A DNA stretch of 64,000 nt from Rhodocyclaceae bacterium (GTDB lineage: Bacteria > Pseudomonadota > Gammaproteobacteria > Burkholderiales > Rhodocyclaceae): positions 1 to 64,000 of the forward strand of contig JACFMQ010000008.1 of assembly GCA_019455325.1 (NCBI GenBank). The letters are read 5' to 3'. Below the pieces are notes generated by a model. The model saw nothing but the letters and a program-made list of their open reading frames with translations, was not told the DNA's origin and did no database searches. Positions 43,398 to 51,530 of this stretch are shown here, one piece after another (position 1 is the first letter of the stretch; each line of letters starts with the position of its first letter). A program made the position numbers and the translations under genes.

Positions 43398-43513
43398 GAC
43401 GGGGCGGGGAGGGCGCCGGGAAAGGGTAGCCGGCCCGTCGCCCACGGCCTTTTGCCGAGGACGGCCGCTTCCCGCCCCGCCCGCGAATTCCGGACCGTGG
43501 CGTCGGGGGCTGA

Positions 43514-43711
43514 ATGGAACCGATCGACGAGGAAAAGGATGCGGCGGCGGCCGCCGTGCTGGCGCTGAAGCGGGTCGTCTCGCGCAGGCTCTGCGGCGAG
43601 ATTTCGGCGGCCGCGTTCCGCGCCGAAAGAATCCGGCTGCTCGAATGCATCCAGGCGCTCCGCCGGAACGGCCGGCGCGCCGGCAGCGGGCCCGGCCTCG
43701 CCGGGCGCTGA
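43514..43711 (+). CDS. Small hypothetical protein
   Basis: A possible 65-residue protein, acidic at the start (MEPIDEEKDAAAAAVLALKR) and basic at the end, with a predicted central helix. A GGGGG tract stands just before the ATG. I recognise no family, and the G+C-rich context means it may be a chance frame. Confidence 0.35.
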   Translation: MEPIDEEKDAAAAAVLALKRVVSRRLCGEISAAAFRAERIRLLECIQALRRNGRRAGSGPGLAGR

Positions 43712-43754
43712 GCGGCCGCGCGCGCCGGCGCGGATTTGCTAGGGAGAAAAATTC

Positions 43755-43790
43755 ATGCATCCATCGTATCGACGCGGGTCCGCCGCATGA
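43755..43790 (+). CDS. Possible 11-residue leader peptide coupled to the next gene
   Basis: AGGGAG lies eight bases before an ATG that encodes [11 protein letters not shown] and stops at TGA, overlapping the downstream ATG as ATGA. The downstream gene has no ribosome-binding site of its own, so translational coupling through this short frame would explain its expression. Confidence 0.35.
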   Translation: MHPSYRRGSAA

Positions 43791-44077
43791 AGACGGCGCC
43801 CCCCCGTCCCTTTCAGCCGCTGGATTTCGACGCCCTGTCGTCGATGGCGGCCACCGATCTTTCCGCCTTCGAGGCGCTGCGTTCGGCGCTGATCGAGCGC
43901 GTGATCCATATCCCCGGCGGCAACGCCGAGCAGTTGGCGGCCCTGCAGCGCCGCCTCAGCGAGGGCGGCGATGCCGCGACGCCGTGCTACCTCCGCTGCC
44001 TGCACCTGTCGGAATGGCTCGACGACCCCTATCGGCGGCTGGAACGGCAGTTGAGCGAGGCGCGGGCGCAGCGATGA
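43787..44077 (+). CDS. Hypothetical protein upstream of etfBA
   Basis: A 96-residue soluble protein, rich in leucine and glutamate, with [20 protein letters not shown] at the start and a helical body. I recognise no family. It lies between the M24 gene and etfB and ends at a terminator-like hairpin, so it may not belong to the etf operon. An in-frame TTG at 43736 would lengthen it by 17 residues; the ATG at 43787 is coupled to a short upstream frame. Confidence 0.5.
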   Translation: MKTAPPRPFQPLDFDALSSMAATDLSAFEALRSALIERVIHIPGGNAEQLAALQRRLSEGGDAATPCYLRCLHLSEWLDDPYRRLERQLSEARAQR

Positions 44078-44106
44078 GGCGGCCCGGAGCCGGCCGCCGC
44101 CTTTTT
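44077..44106 (+). terminator. Terminator-like hairpin just upstream of etfB
   Basis: AGGCGGC (44077-44083) pairs with GCCGCCT (44096-44102), with CCGG/CCGG inside, followed by five T residues. It begins at the last base of the preceding stop codon and ends only 24 bases before the etfB ATG. Confidence 0.65.
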
Positions 44107-44130
44107 CCGAACCCTATGAAGGATTGACCG

Positions 44131-44880
44131 ATGAAGATTCTCGTCCCCGTGAAACGCGTCGCGGACTACAACGTAAAGGTACGCGTGAAGAGCGACGGCA
44201 GCGGCGTGGACATCGCGAACGTGAAGATGTCGATGAACCCGTTCGACGAAATTGCCGTCGAAGAAGCGGTGCGGCTGAAGGAAGCGGGCGTGGCCACGGA
44301 AGTGGTGGCGGTGTCGGCGGGTGTCGCCGGCTGCCAGGAAACGCTGCGCACGGCGATGGCGATCGGCGCGGACCGGGGCATCCTGGTCGAGACGGATGCC
44401 GAACTGCAGCCGCTGGCCGTGGCCAAGCTGCTCAAGGCGCTGGTCGAGCGGGAGCAGCCGCAGGCGGTGATCCTCGGCAAGCAGGCGATCGACGACGACG
44501 CCAACCAGACCGGCCAGATGCTGGCGGCGCTGCTCGGCTGGCCGCAGGCCACGTTCGCCTCCAAGGTCGTGCTGGCCGACGGCCGGGCGACGGTGACGCG
44601 CGAGATCGACGGCGGCCTGGAAACGCTGTCGCTGCCCCTGCCGGCGGTGATCACCACCGACCTGCGGCTGAACGAACCGCGCTACGCGACGCTGCCGAAC
44701 ATCATGAAGGCAAAGAAAAAGCCGCTGGACACGGTAAAACCGGAAGACCTGGGCGTAGACGTCGCACCGCGGCTGAAGACGCTGAAAGTATCGGAGCCGG
44801 CGAAGCGGCAGGCCGGCGTGAAGGTGGCGGACGTCGCCGACCTGGTGGCGAAACTGAAGAACGAAGCGAAGGTGATCTGA
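44131..44880 (+). CDS. etfB: Electron transfer flavoprotein beta subunit
   Basis: EtfB binds AMP and pairs with EtfA to shuttle electrons from acyl-CoA dehydrogenases to the membrane. The 249-residue protein begins [20 protein letters not shown], has [18 protein letters not shown] and the [20 protein letters not shown] signature (about 110-130). It provides the electron outlet for the acyl-CoA dehydrogenases at 24.7 kb and 11.1 kb. etfA follows after two bases. Confidence 0.96.
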   Translation: MKILVPVKRVADYNVKVRVKSDGSGVDIANVKMSMNPFDEIAVEEAVRLKEAGVATEVVAVSAGVAGCQETLRTAMAIGADRGILVETDAELQPLAVAKLLKALVEREQPQAVILGKQAIDDDANQTGQMLAALLGWPQATFASKVVLADGRATVTREIDGGLETLSLPLPAVITTDLRLNEPRYATLPNIMKAKKKPLDTVKPEDLGVDVAPRLKTLKVSEPAKRQAGVKVADVADLVAKLKNEAKVI

Positions 44881-44882
44881 TC

Positions 44883-45815
44883 ATGGGCATACTCGTCATA
44901 GCCGAACACGACAACGACACCCTGAAGCCTGCGACGCTGAACGCCGTCACGGCGGCGGCCAAGCTCGGCGGCGACATCCACGTACTGGTGGCCGGCAGCG
45001 GCTGCGCGGGCGCGGCGGCCGCGGCGGCAAAGGTCGCCGGGGTGGCGAAGGTCAAGGTCGCGGACGCGGCGCACTACGCCGACCAGACGGCGGAGAACCT
45101 GGCGGCGCTGATCGTCGCCCACGTAGCCGGCTACAGCCACGTCGTCGCCCCGGCGACGACCGGCGGCAAGAACTTCATGCCGCGGGTGGCGGCGCTGCTG
45201 GACGTGGCGCAGATCTCGGACATCGTCGGCGTGGAGTCGGCGGACACGTTCGTCCGGCCGATCTACGCCGGCAACGTGCTGGCGACGGTGCAGTCGTCGG
45301 ACGCGGTAAAGGTGCTCACGGTGCGGACGACGGCCTTCGAGGCCGCGGGCGAGGGCGGTTCGGCCGCCGTCGAGTCGATCGCGGCGACGGCGGACGCCGG
45401 CAAGAGCCAACTGGTCGGCCGCGAACTGACGAAGTCGGCGCGTCCGGAACTGACGGCGGCGAAGATCATCGTCTCGGGCGGCCGCGGAGTGGGCAGCGGC
45501 GAGAACTACCAGGCGCTGCTCGAACCGCTGGCGGACAAGCTGGGGGCGGCGCTGGGCGCGTCGCGTGCGGCGGTGGACGCGGGGTTCGTGCCGAACGACT
45601 ACCAGGTGGGCCAGACGGGGAAGATCGTCGCGCCGCAGTTGTACATCGCGGTGGGGATCTCGGGGGCGATCCAGCATCTGGCGGGGATGAAGGACGCGAA
45701 GGTGATCGTGGCGATCAACAAGGACCCGGAGGCGCCGATCTTTCAGGTGGCGGACTATGGCCTGGTCGGCGATCTCTTCGAAATCGTGCCGCAGCTCACC
45801 GCGGCGCTTTCCTGA
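44883..45815 (+). CDS. etfA: Electron transfer flavoprotein alpha subunit
   Basis: A 310-residue FAD-binding partner of Etf[21 protein letters not shown] and the FAD signature [20 protein letters not shown] followed by [20 protein letters not shown] are all in place. It lies two bases after etfB and is followed by a paired-hairpin leader before the ETF:quinone oxidoreductase gene, so the three genes form one functional set. Confidence 0.96.
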   Translation: MGILVIAEHDNDTLKPATLNAVTAAAKLGGDIHVLVAGSGCAGAAAAAAKVAGVAKVKVADAAHYADQTAENLAALIVAHVAGYSHVVAPATTGGKNFMPRVAALLDVAQISDIVGVESADTFVRPIYAGNVLATVQSSDAVKVLTVRTTAFEAAGEGGSAAVESIAATADAGKSQLVGRELTKSARPELTAAKIIVSGGRGVGSGENYQALLEPLADKLGAALGASRAAVDAGFVPNDYQVGQTGKIVAPQLYIAVGISGAIQHLAGMKDAKVIVAINKDPEAPIFQVADYGLVGDLFEIVPQLTAALS

Positions 45816-45827
45816 CAATGTCTCCTC

Positions 45828-45858
45828 TACCGGTCGGGGCTGTCCTCCTGGACCGGTA
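45828..45858 (+). promoter_or_regulatory. First hairpin of a possible attenuator before etfQO
   Basis: TACCGGTC (45828-45835) pairs with GACCGGTA (45851-45858) around a 15-base loop. Its 3' arm can alternatively pair with the 5' arm of the downstream terminator (GGACCG with CGGTTC, one wobble), which would break the terminator. Confidence 0.4.
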
Positions 45859-45864
45859 ACTCGT

Positions 45865-45898
45865 CGGTTCGGGGCGAACGCCCCGAACCGATTTTTTT
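45865..45898 (+). terminator. Rho-independent terminator between etfA and etfQO
   Basis: CGGTTCGGGGCG and CGCCCCGAACCG (45865-45876 and 45879-45890) form a perfect stem, followed by A and seven T residues. This is the clearest intrinsic terminator in the window. It ends only 13 bases before the next start codon, leaving no room for a separate promoter. Confidence 0.88.
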
Positions 45899-45911
45899 GG
45901 ACTCGAATGTG

Positions 45912-47558
45912 ATGCAACGCGACGCGATGGAATTCGACGTGCTGGTGGTCGGCGGCGGCCCGGCCGGGCTGGCGTCGGCGATCCGGCTGAAGCAACTGGC
46001 GAACGAAGCCGGCTGCGAAGTGTCGGTCTGCCTGATCGAAAAAGGCTCCGAGATCGGCGCCCACATCCTCTCCGGCGCGGTCATGGACCCGCGCGCCATC
46101 GGCGAGCTGTTCCCGAACTGGAAGGAAGACGGCGCCCCGCTCAATGCGCCGGTCAGCGAAGACCGCTTCCTCGTCCTCTCCGAAACCGGCGCCCGCCAGG
46201 TGCCGAACCTGCTGCTGCCGGACTGTTTCCAGAACCACGGCAACTACGTCGTCTCGCTCGGCAACGTCTGCCGCTGGCTCGGCCAGCAGGCCGAGGCGCT
46301 CGGCGTCGAGGTCTATGCCGGCTTTGCCGGCGCCGAGGTGCTGTTCGACGAGAAGGGCGCCGTCAAGGGCGTCGCCACCGGCGACATGGGGCGGCTGAAG
46401 GACGGCAGCGAAGGCCCGGCCTTCCAGCCTGGCATGGAGCTGCACGCCAAGTACACCTTCTTCGCCGAGGGCTGCCGCGGCCACCTCGGCAAGCAGTTGC
46501 AGGCGCATTTCAAGCTCGACGCGGGCCGCGATCCGCAGGTCTACGGCATCGGCCTCAAGGAACTGTGGGAGATCGACCCGGCGCAGCACCAGGAAGGGCT
46601 GGTCATCCACACCGGCGGCTGGCCGCTCGAAGCCGACACCTACGGCGGCGGCTTCCTCTACCACCTGGAGAACCATCAGGTCAGCGTCGGCTACGTCGTC
46701 GGCCTCGGCTACGAGAATCCGTACCTCTCGCCCTACGAGGAGTTCCAGCGCTTCAAGACGCATCCGGCGATCCGCCGCTTCCTCGAAGGCGGCAAGCGCA
46801 TCGCCTACGGCGCGCGCGCCATCGCCGCCGGCGGGCTGCAGTCGCTGCCCCGGCTGACCTTCCCCGGCGGCGTGCTGGTCGGCGACGACGCCGGCTTTCT
46901 CAACGCCAGCCGGATCAAGGGCTCGCACTGCGCGATCAAGTCCGGTTCGCTGGCCGCCGAGGCGTGCTTCGCGGCGCTCGCGGCCGAACGGCAGCGCGAC
47001 GAGCTGGTCGCCTTCCCGGAGAAGTTCGAGGCGAGCTGGCTGCACGAGGAGCTGCATCGCGCGCGCAACTTCAAGCCGTGGATGGCCAAGGGGCTGCACC
47101 TCGGCGGGCTGATGTTCGGCATCGACCAGATGCTGTTCCGCGGCAAGGCGCCGTGGACGCTGCACCATGCGGGGCCGGACCACGCCAAGCTGAAGCCGGC
47201 GGCGCAGTATCGGCCGATCGACTACCCGAAGCCGGACGGGGTGGTCTCCTTCGACCGGCTGTCGTCGGTATTCCTGTCGAACACCAACCACGAGGAAGAC
47301 CAGCCCTGCCACCTGACGCTGAAGGACGCGTCGGTGCCGATTCGGGTGAACCTCGCCGAGTACGACGCGCCGGAGCAGCGCTACTGCCCGGCCGGGGTCT
47401 ATGAGATCGTGCGCGACGAATCGGGGCAGAACGCGCGCCTGCAGATCAACGCGCAGAACTGCGTGCACTGCAAGACCTGCGACATCAAGGACCCGACGCA
47501 GAACATCGTCTGGGTCGTGCCCCAGGGCGGCGAGGGGCCGAACTATCCGAACATGTGA
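45912..47558 (+). CDS. Electron transfer flavoprotein:ubiquinone oxidoreductase
   Basis: Takes electrons from reduced ETF and passes them to ubiquinone at the inner membrane. The 548-residue protein has the FAD-binding start DVLVVGGGPAGLASAIRLKQ, GSEIGAHILSGAVMDPRA and a C-terminal [4Fe-4S] domain with CPAGVYEI and NCVHCKTCDIKDPTQNI. The length is typical. The start is the ATG at 45912 or 45927; neither has a strong ribosome-binding site. It lies directly behind an intrinsic terminator, which hints at controlled read-through from etfBA. Confidence 0.95.
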   Translation: MQRDAMEFDVLVVGGGPAGLASAIRLKQLANEAGCEVSVCLIEKGSEIGAHILSGAVMDPRAIGELFPNWKEDGAPLNAPVSEDRFLVLSETGARQVPNLLLPDCFQNHGNYVVSLGNVCRWLGQQAEALGVEVYAGFAGAEVLFDEKGAVKGVATGDMGRLKDGSEGPAFQPGMELHAKYTFFAEGCRGHLGKQLQAHFKLDAGRDPQVYGIGLKELWEIDPAQHQEGLVIHTGGWPLEADTYGGGFLYHLENHQVSVGYVVGLGYENPYLSPYEEFQRFKTHPAIRRFLEGGKRIAYGARAIAAGGLQSLPRLTFPGGVLVGDDAGFLNASRIKGSHCAIKSGSLAAEACFAALAAERQRDELVAFPEKFEASWLHEELHRARNFKPWMAKGLHLGGLMFGIDQMLFRGKAPWTLHHAGPDHAKLKPAAQYRPIDYPKPDGVVSFDRLSSVFLSNTNHEEDQPCHLTLKDASVPIRVNLAEYDAPEQRYCPAGVYEIVRDESGQNARLQINAQNCVHCKTCDIKDPTQNIVWVVPQGGEGPNYPNM

Positions 47559-47640
47559 GGCGGATGCGACATCCGCCCGCCGTTGCCAAGCCTTTGAACT
47601 TTCTCGGCTTGCCGCTACTCTTTGCGCAGGAGGTTTGGCC

Positions 47641-47850
47641 ATGAGCAACGTCGAAAACCAGCTCTTCGAGCATCTGAAGAAGATTCAGGCCGAGCAGACG
47701 GCCGCGCGGGAGCGCGACGCAGAGATCGTTTCGCGGCTGGCGCGCATCTCGCGCGACGAGTCGGCCAACCATGCGGAGATCGTCGAGAACCGCCACGCAT
47801 TCGACAAGCTGCGCGAGCGCATCGAGCGAAGGCTCGAAATCAACGGCTGA
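47641..47850 (+). CDS. Small coiled-coil hypothetical protein
   Basis: A 69-residue highly charged protein (MSNVENQLFEHLKKIQAEQT onward) predicted to be almost entirely helical, with heptad-like spacing of hydrophobic residues. A perfect AGGAGG stands seven bases before the ATG and a strong terminator follows, so it is very probably expressed. Similar small proteins are annotated as hypothetical in betaproteobacteria; no function can be given. Confidence 0.75.
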   Translation: MSNVENQLFEHLKKIQAEQTAARERDAEIVSRLARISRDESANHAEIVENRHAFDKLRERIERRLEING

Positions 47851-47868
47851 TCAGCCGCCGCCACAGCC

Positions 47869-47895
47869 AAAAGGCCGGGGATTCCCGGCCTTTTT
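47869..47895 (+). terminator. Rho-independent terminator after the small coiled-coil gene
   Basis: AAAAGGCCGGG pairs with CCCGGCCTTTT around loop GATT, ending in five T residues. It lies 19 bases after the stop. Because of the A-tract on the other side it could also work on the minus strand. Confidence 0.9.
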
Positions 47896-48194
47896 CATGT
47901 GCCCGGCATGGGCGCGCTCTTGTGGATGTAAGCCCCTCCGAAAATCGATCACAGAAGCGCAACTGCACAAGGATGGAAGTAGATGCCATGGCTGACAAAT
48001 GCTTCCTGCCGCGTCTGCGGCAAGTGGCTGTTGATCTAATAATAAAGTTCAAGCATCATCTATTTTACCGAAACGGGGCCAGGGTCCATGGGCGGTTCGG
48101 GCTTCAAAGAGGTAAAGCCGCTCGCCGACCTGCAGACCCGTTCTCCGTCTCCCTCGAACAGCCAGGCTTCGACCTGGCATCACAAGGACATGCA
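47896..48194. other. Upstream region of the MFS transporter gene
   Basis: About 300 bases without a supported gene. The AT-rich patch at 48030-48065 (TTGATCTAATAATAAAG onward) is the best place for a promoter, but no standard spacing is convincing. AAGGACA precedes the MFS start. Confidence 0.4.
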
Positions 48195-49397
48195 ATGACT
48201 TCTGTATGGCGCAAGAGTTTCTGGCTGATGCTCGGGGCCTCGCTGGTTCTTTTCCTGTCGCTGGGCATTCGCCACGGCTTCGGCCTGTTTCTCTCGCCGA
48301 TGAGCAACGAGTTCGGCTGGGGGCGTGAAGTGTTCGCCTTCGCCATGGCGTTGCAGAATCTGGCCTGGGGCGTTGCCCAGCCTTTCGCCGGCGCGTTGGC
48401 CGACCGCTTCGGCGCACGGCGAACGGTCGTCGTCGGCGGCTTCCTGTATGCCGCCGGCCTGGTGTCGATGGGATATGCGGATTCCCCGCTGTCCTTGTCC
48501 ATCAGCGCAGGCCTGCTGATCGGCATCGGTCTGTCGGGAACCTCGTTTTCGGTGATCCTCGGCGTTGTCGGGCGTGCCGTGCCGGTGGAAAAACGAAGCA
48601 TGGCCATGGGCATTGCCGCCGCCGCCGGCTCTTTCGGCCAGTTTGCCATGCTGCCCGGCTCGCTGGAGCTGATCGAATGGCTGGGCTGGTCTGCGGCGCT
48701 GGTCGTGCTCGGCACGATGGCGGCCTTCATCATGCCGCTGGCCGCGATGCTCAAGGATCGGACTCACGTCTCACAGGGTCCGGAGCAGACCCTGAGCGAG
48801 GCGCTGCGGGAAGCGTGCAGTCATTCCGGCTTCTGGCTGCTGGCTTTCGGCTTTTTCGTCTGCGGCTTTCAGGTGGTTTTCATCGGCGTGCATCTGCCCT
48901 CCTATCTGGTCGATGAGCATCTGCCGGTGATCGTCGGCACGACGGTGCTTGCCCTGGTGGGACTGTTCAACGTGTTCGGCACCTACATCGCCGGCTGGCT
49001 CGGCGGACGCTACGCCAAACCGCGTTTGCTCAGTGCGCTGTACCTGGCGCGCGCCGTGGTGATTGCGTTGTTCATCGCGTTTCCAGTGAGTGCCTGGACG
49101 GCCTATCTCTTCGGCATCTTCATGGGGCTGCTGTGGCTGTCCACCGTTCCGCTGACCAACGGCACGGTCGCCACGATGTTCGGCGTGCGCAATCTGTCGA
49201 TGCTCGGCGGCATCGTGTTTCTACTCCACCAGGTGGGCTCGTTCCTCGGCGGATGGCTGGGAGGCTATTTGTTCGACCGCACCGGCAGTTACGACATGGT
49301 CTGGCACATTGCCATCCTGCTCAGTCTGGTTGCCGCGGCCTTGAACTGGCCCGTACGGGAACAGCCGGTGGCACGGCTGCAAGGGGCGCAAGCATGA
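48195..49397 (+). CDS. Major facilitator superfamily transporter (monocarboxylate/oxalate-formate-like)
   Basis: A 400-residue permease with about twelve hydrophobic helices in two halves. FGLFLSPMSNEFGWGREVFA and GALADRFGARRTVVVGGFLY (the loop 2-3 motif) resemble bacterial monocarboxylate-type MFS proteins. A central loop (about 190-215) separates the halves. Codon use is less G+C-biased than in the neighbouring catabolic genes. A tiny membrane protein overlaps its stop and a TetR gene converges on it, so it may be a recently gained, drug- or acid-responsive transporter. Confidence 0.9.
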   Translation: MTSVWRKSFWLMLGASLVLFLSLGIRHGFGLFLSPMSNEFGWGREVFAFAMALQNLAWGVAQPFAGALADRFGARRTVVVGGFLYAAGLVSMGYADSPLSLSISAGLLIGIGLSGTSFSVILGVVGRAVPVEKRSMAMGIAAAAGSFGQFAMLPGSLELIEWLGWSAALVVLGTMAAFIMPLAAMLKDRTHVSQGPEQTLSEALREACSHSGFWLLAFGFFVCGFQVVFIGVHLPSYLVDEHLPVIVGTTVLALVGLFNVFGTYIAGWLGGRYAKPRLLSALYLARAVVIALFIAFPVSAWTAYLFGIFMGLLWLSTVPLTNGTVATMFGVRNLSMLGGIVFLLHQVGSFLGGWLGGYLFDRTGSYDMVWHIAILLSLVAAALNWPVREQPVARLQGAQA

Positions 49398-49516
49398 TGC
49401 GCAAGCTGTGGCTCACCCTGGCCGTTTGCGCGATTGGCGCAGTGGCGCTTCTGATCCTCCACGGCTGGCGACAGGGCGGACTTGCCTTGTTGCCGCTGAG
49501 GATGGTCATTTGTTGA
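49394..49516 (+). CDS. Tiny single-helix membrane protein
   Basis: A 40-residue frame overlapping the MFS stop (ATGA), with one hydrophobic helix (LWLTLAVCAIGAVALLILHG) and a basic flank. The overlap suggests translational coupling with the transporter, perhaps as a small accessory subunit. It is short enough to be chance. Confidence 0.45.
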   Translation: MMRKLWLTLAVCAIGAVALLILHGWRQGGLALLPLRMVIC

Positions 49517-49542
49517 GCGCCTGAGTCCGGATCGGGAGAGGT

Positions 49543-50148
49543 CTAGGGGGCGGGCGCCTTTGGCTCGAACCGGAGCAAATGCTCGCGTGCCGCAGCCATC
49601 AGTTCATCGGAAACAGGACGGCCATCGGTCGCCCTGGCAAGCACCATGGCGCCGACCATCGTGGCTATCTGCGCCAGGGCGCTGGCCCGACGTTCTTCAT
49701 GGCCCAGGGCGGAAGGCTGGACCGATGCAAGCAGCTCGGCCAGCCGTTCGAGCCCGTCCTCGAAAGCTGCCCGGACGGGCTTGCCGTCGTCCTCCCGCGC
49801 AACGTCGACCGCCAGGGCCGCCAAGGGGCAACTGGTGCCGGGCGTCGAACGATTGCGGGCCGTGAGATAGCCCTCCACCAGCGCGGCCCGTGCGCCCTCG
49901 CTGTCTTTCGCTTTGGCCACGCGTTTCTTCCACCGCTCGACGGACTCGGCAAAGGCGTTCGCACAGGCAATGGCCGCGAGCTCGTCCTTTGACTGGAAGT
50001 GTCCGTAGAAGCCGCCGTGCGTCAGCCCGGCGGCGCCCATGAGATCCGCGACGCTGACGCTCAATCCGCGCTCTCGGATCAATTGTGACGAGGCGCGCTC
50101 GATGGCTGCGCGGTTTCTTTCTGCTTCAGCTCTGGAAACTCGTGGCAT
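49543..50148 (-). CDS. TetR-family transcriptional repressor
   Basis: A 201-residue regulator with the typical N-terminal helix-turn-helix (SVADLMGAAGLTHGGFYGHF, about 31-50) and a variable ligand-binding C-terminal part. MPRVSRAEAERNRAAIE is a common start in this subfamily, and supports the ATG at 50148 over one 42 bases upstream. It converges on the MFS gene and is a plausible regulator of it, or of the divergent second envelope module. Confidence 0.9.
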   Translation of the reverse strand: MPRVSRAEAERNRAAIERASSQLIRERGLSVSVADLMGAAGLTHGGFYGHFQSKDELAAIACANAFAESVERWKKRVAKAKDSEGARAALVEGYLTARNRSTPGTSCPLAALAVDVAREDDGKPVRAAFEDGLERLAELLASVQPSALGHEERRASALAQIATMVGAMVLARATDGRPVSDELMAAAREHLLRFEPKAPAP

Positions 50149-50486
50149 GTCTGGCAATCGTTTTCGGTTTACGGGGCAGCGCTTTCGCAAGCACTCGACC
50201 TCAGGCTGAACGATAGATCAAGACGGCCTTGAAGGGCAGCCCAAAAACGGCGTCCATCCCCGGATCGGGACGGCGGCGGACGCCAGGTCCCGCCTGGGCC
50301 GCGACTGCCGCCGGCGAGGCGATTTCCTCTGATGCGGCGCCGTTCTCCCTCGAATGCTGCATTGCCGCATGAAAGTGCGGTAGTTACGGGATAGGAAATG
50401 CGTTTCGCGGATAACGCAAGCGCCGTGCTTACCGTAACTTGCATCACCGTATGCGGCACATATTCATTCGAGGAAATCTGCAGAAA
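50149..50486. other. Divergent region between tetR and envelope module 2
   Basis: These 338 bases hold two inverted-repeat pairs, TGCGTT-N8-AACGCA at 50399-50418 and AGTTACGG ... CCGTAACT spanning 50382-50439. These are possible binding sites for the adjacent TetR protein or another regulator of module 2. No gene is supported. Confidence 0.45.
50399..50418. promoter_or_regulatory. Inverted repeat, possible operator of envelope module 2
   Basis: TGCGTT and AACGCA flank eight bases, nested within the wider AGTTACGG/CCGTAACT pair. The position shortly before the first module gene suits an operator. The regulator is unknown. Confidence 0.35.
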
Positions 50487-51521
50487 ATGGACCATCGCGG
50501 CAGCGAGCCCTTCGGCGGCGAAACGGCGTCATCGCATGACACGGGGATGTTCAGCCCGTGCCCGGCGTGCCGTGGCGGCCTTCTCCATTCGTGGAAAAAA
50601 CCGTTCATTCTGGCGGCGACGCTGGCGATCGCCGCCTGCTCGCACGAATACACCGGCAGCGACGAGGCGGCGAAGGCGCTCAGGCGCTACGACGTGATCC
50701 AGGCGCTGGCCGCCAACGAGAAGGTGGTGGTCGCCGGCACGCAGAACGGGGCGCTGCTGCTTTCCCGCGACGCGGGCAAGACCTGGTCGCGGCAGGCGCT
50801 CGGCCAGGCCTCCCTGATCGACCTCGCGGCCTGTCCGGACGGCAGCTTCGTCGGCATCGACTTCAACCACAAGGTTTGGTCCGCGGACGCCGACGGCGGC
50901 GGCTGGCAGGCGGGCGCGCTGGAAAAACCGCAGGTGCCGCTCGCCGTCGCCTGCGATTCGCTCGGCCGCTGGCACGTCGCCGGTTCGGGGGCGAAGATCG
51001 CCCGCAGCGCGGATCGGGGCGCCAGTTGGCAGGTCGCCGACCTCGGCGAGGACGCGCAGATCACCGCCGTGCAGATGATCGACGAACACCGCGGCGTCGC
51101 CCTCGGCGAATTCGGCCTGTTCGCCGTCACCGACGACGGCGGCGCCACGTGGCGGCCCGGCGCCCGGCTGCCGGGCGAGTTCTATCCCTACGCCGCGCTG
51201 TTCACCGGCCGCGACGAGGGCTACGTCAGCGGCCTCGCCGGCACCGTCCTGCGCACGCGGGACGGCGGCGCCTCCTGGCAGCAGATCGGCAACGCCGCAG
51301 AGGCGCCGCTGTACCGGCTGTTCATGCACGACGGCCGGCCGCACGGCGTCGGCGCCGGCGGCGTCGTCGCCCGGCTGGCCGGGGACGGCTTCGCGGCGCT
51401 TCCCTATCCGGACGCCGCGCCGGTCTTCCTCGGCGCCGGCGCCTCGCTCGCCGGCCGCGGCGCGATCGTCGTCGGCGGTCCGGGCGGGCTGGTCCGCAGC
51501 GTCGGCACCCAGGTCAACTAA
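50487..51521 (+). CDS. YCF48-like beta-propeller lipoprotein of envelope module 2
   Basis: A 344-residue counterpart of the protein at 13349. It has the same blade motifs (SADRGASWQVADLG, VTDDGGATWRPG, RTRDGGASWQQIG). Instead of a simple membrane anchor it carries a lipoprotein signal, FILAATLAIAACSHEYTG, with the lipobox cysteine, so it is probably tethered by lipid. The start may be 50487 (GAGGAA upstream) or the ATG at 50547, which better fits a short lipoprotein signal. An RND permease follows nine bases on. The function is unknown. Confidence 0.8.
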   Translation: MDHRGSEPFGGETASSHDTGMFSPCPACRGGLLHSWKKPFILAATLAIAACSHEYTGSDEAAKALRRYDVIQALAANEKVVVAGTQNGALLLSRDAGKTWSRQALGQASLIDLAACPDGSFVGIDFNHKVWSADADGGGWQAGALEKPQVPLAVACDSLGRWHVAGSGAKIARSADRGASWQVADLGEDAQITAVQMIDEHRGVALGEFGLFAVTDDGGATWRPGARLPGEFYPYAALFTGRDEGYVSGLAGTVLRTRDGGASWQQIGNAAEAPLYRLFMHDGRPHGVGAGGVVARLAGDGFAALPYPDAAPVFLGAGASLAGRGAIVVGGPGGLVRSVGTQVN

Positions 51522-51530
51522 GGAAAATCC

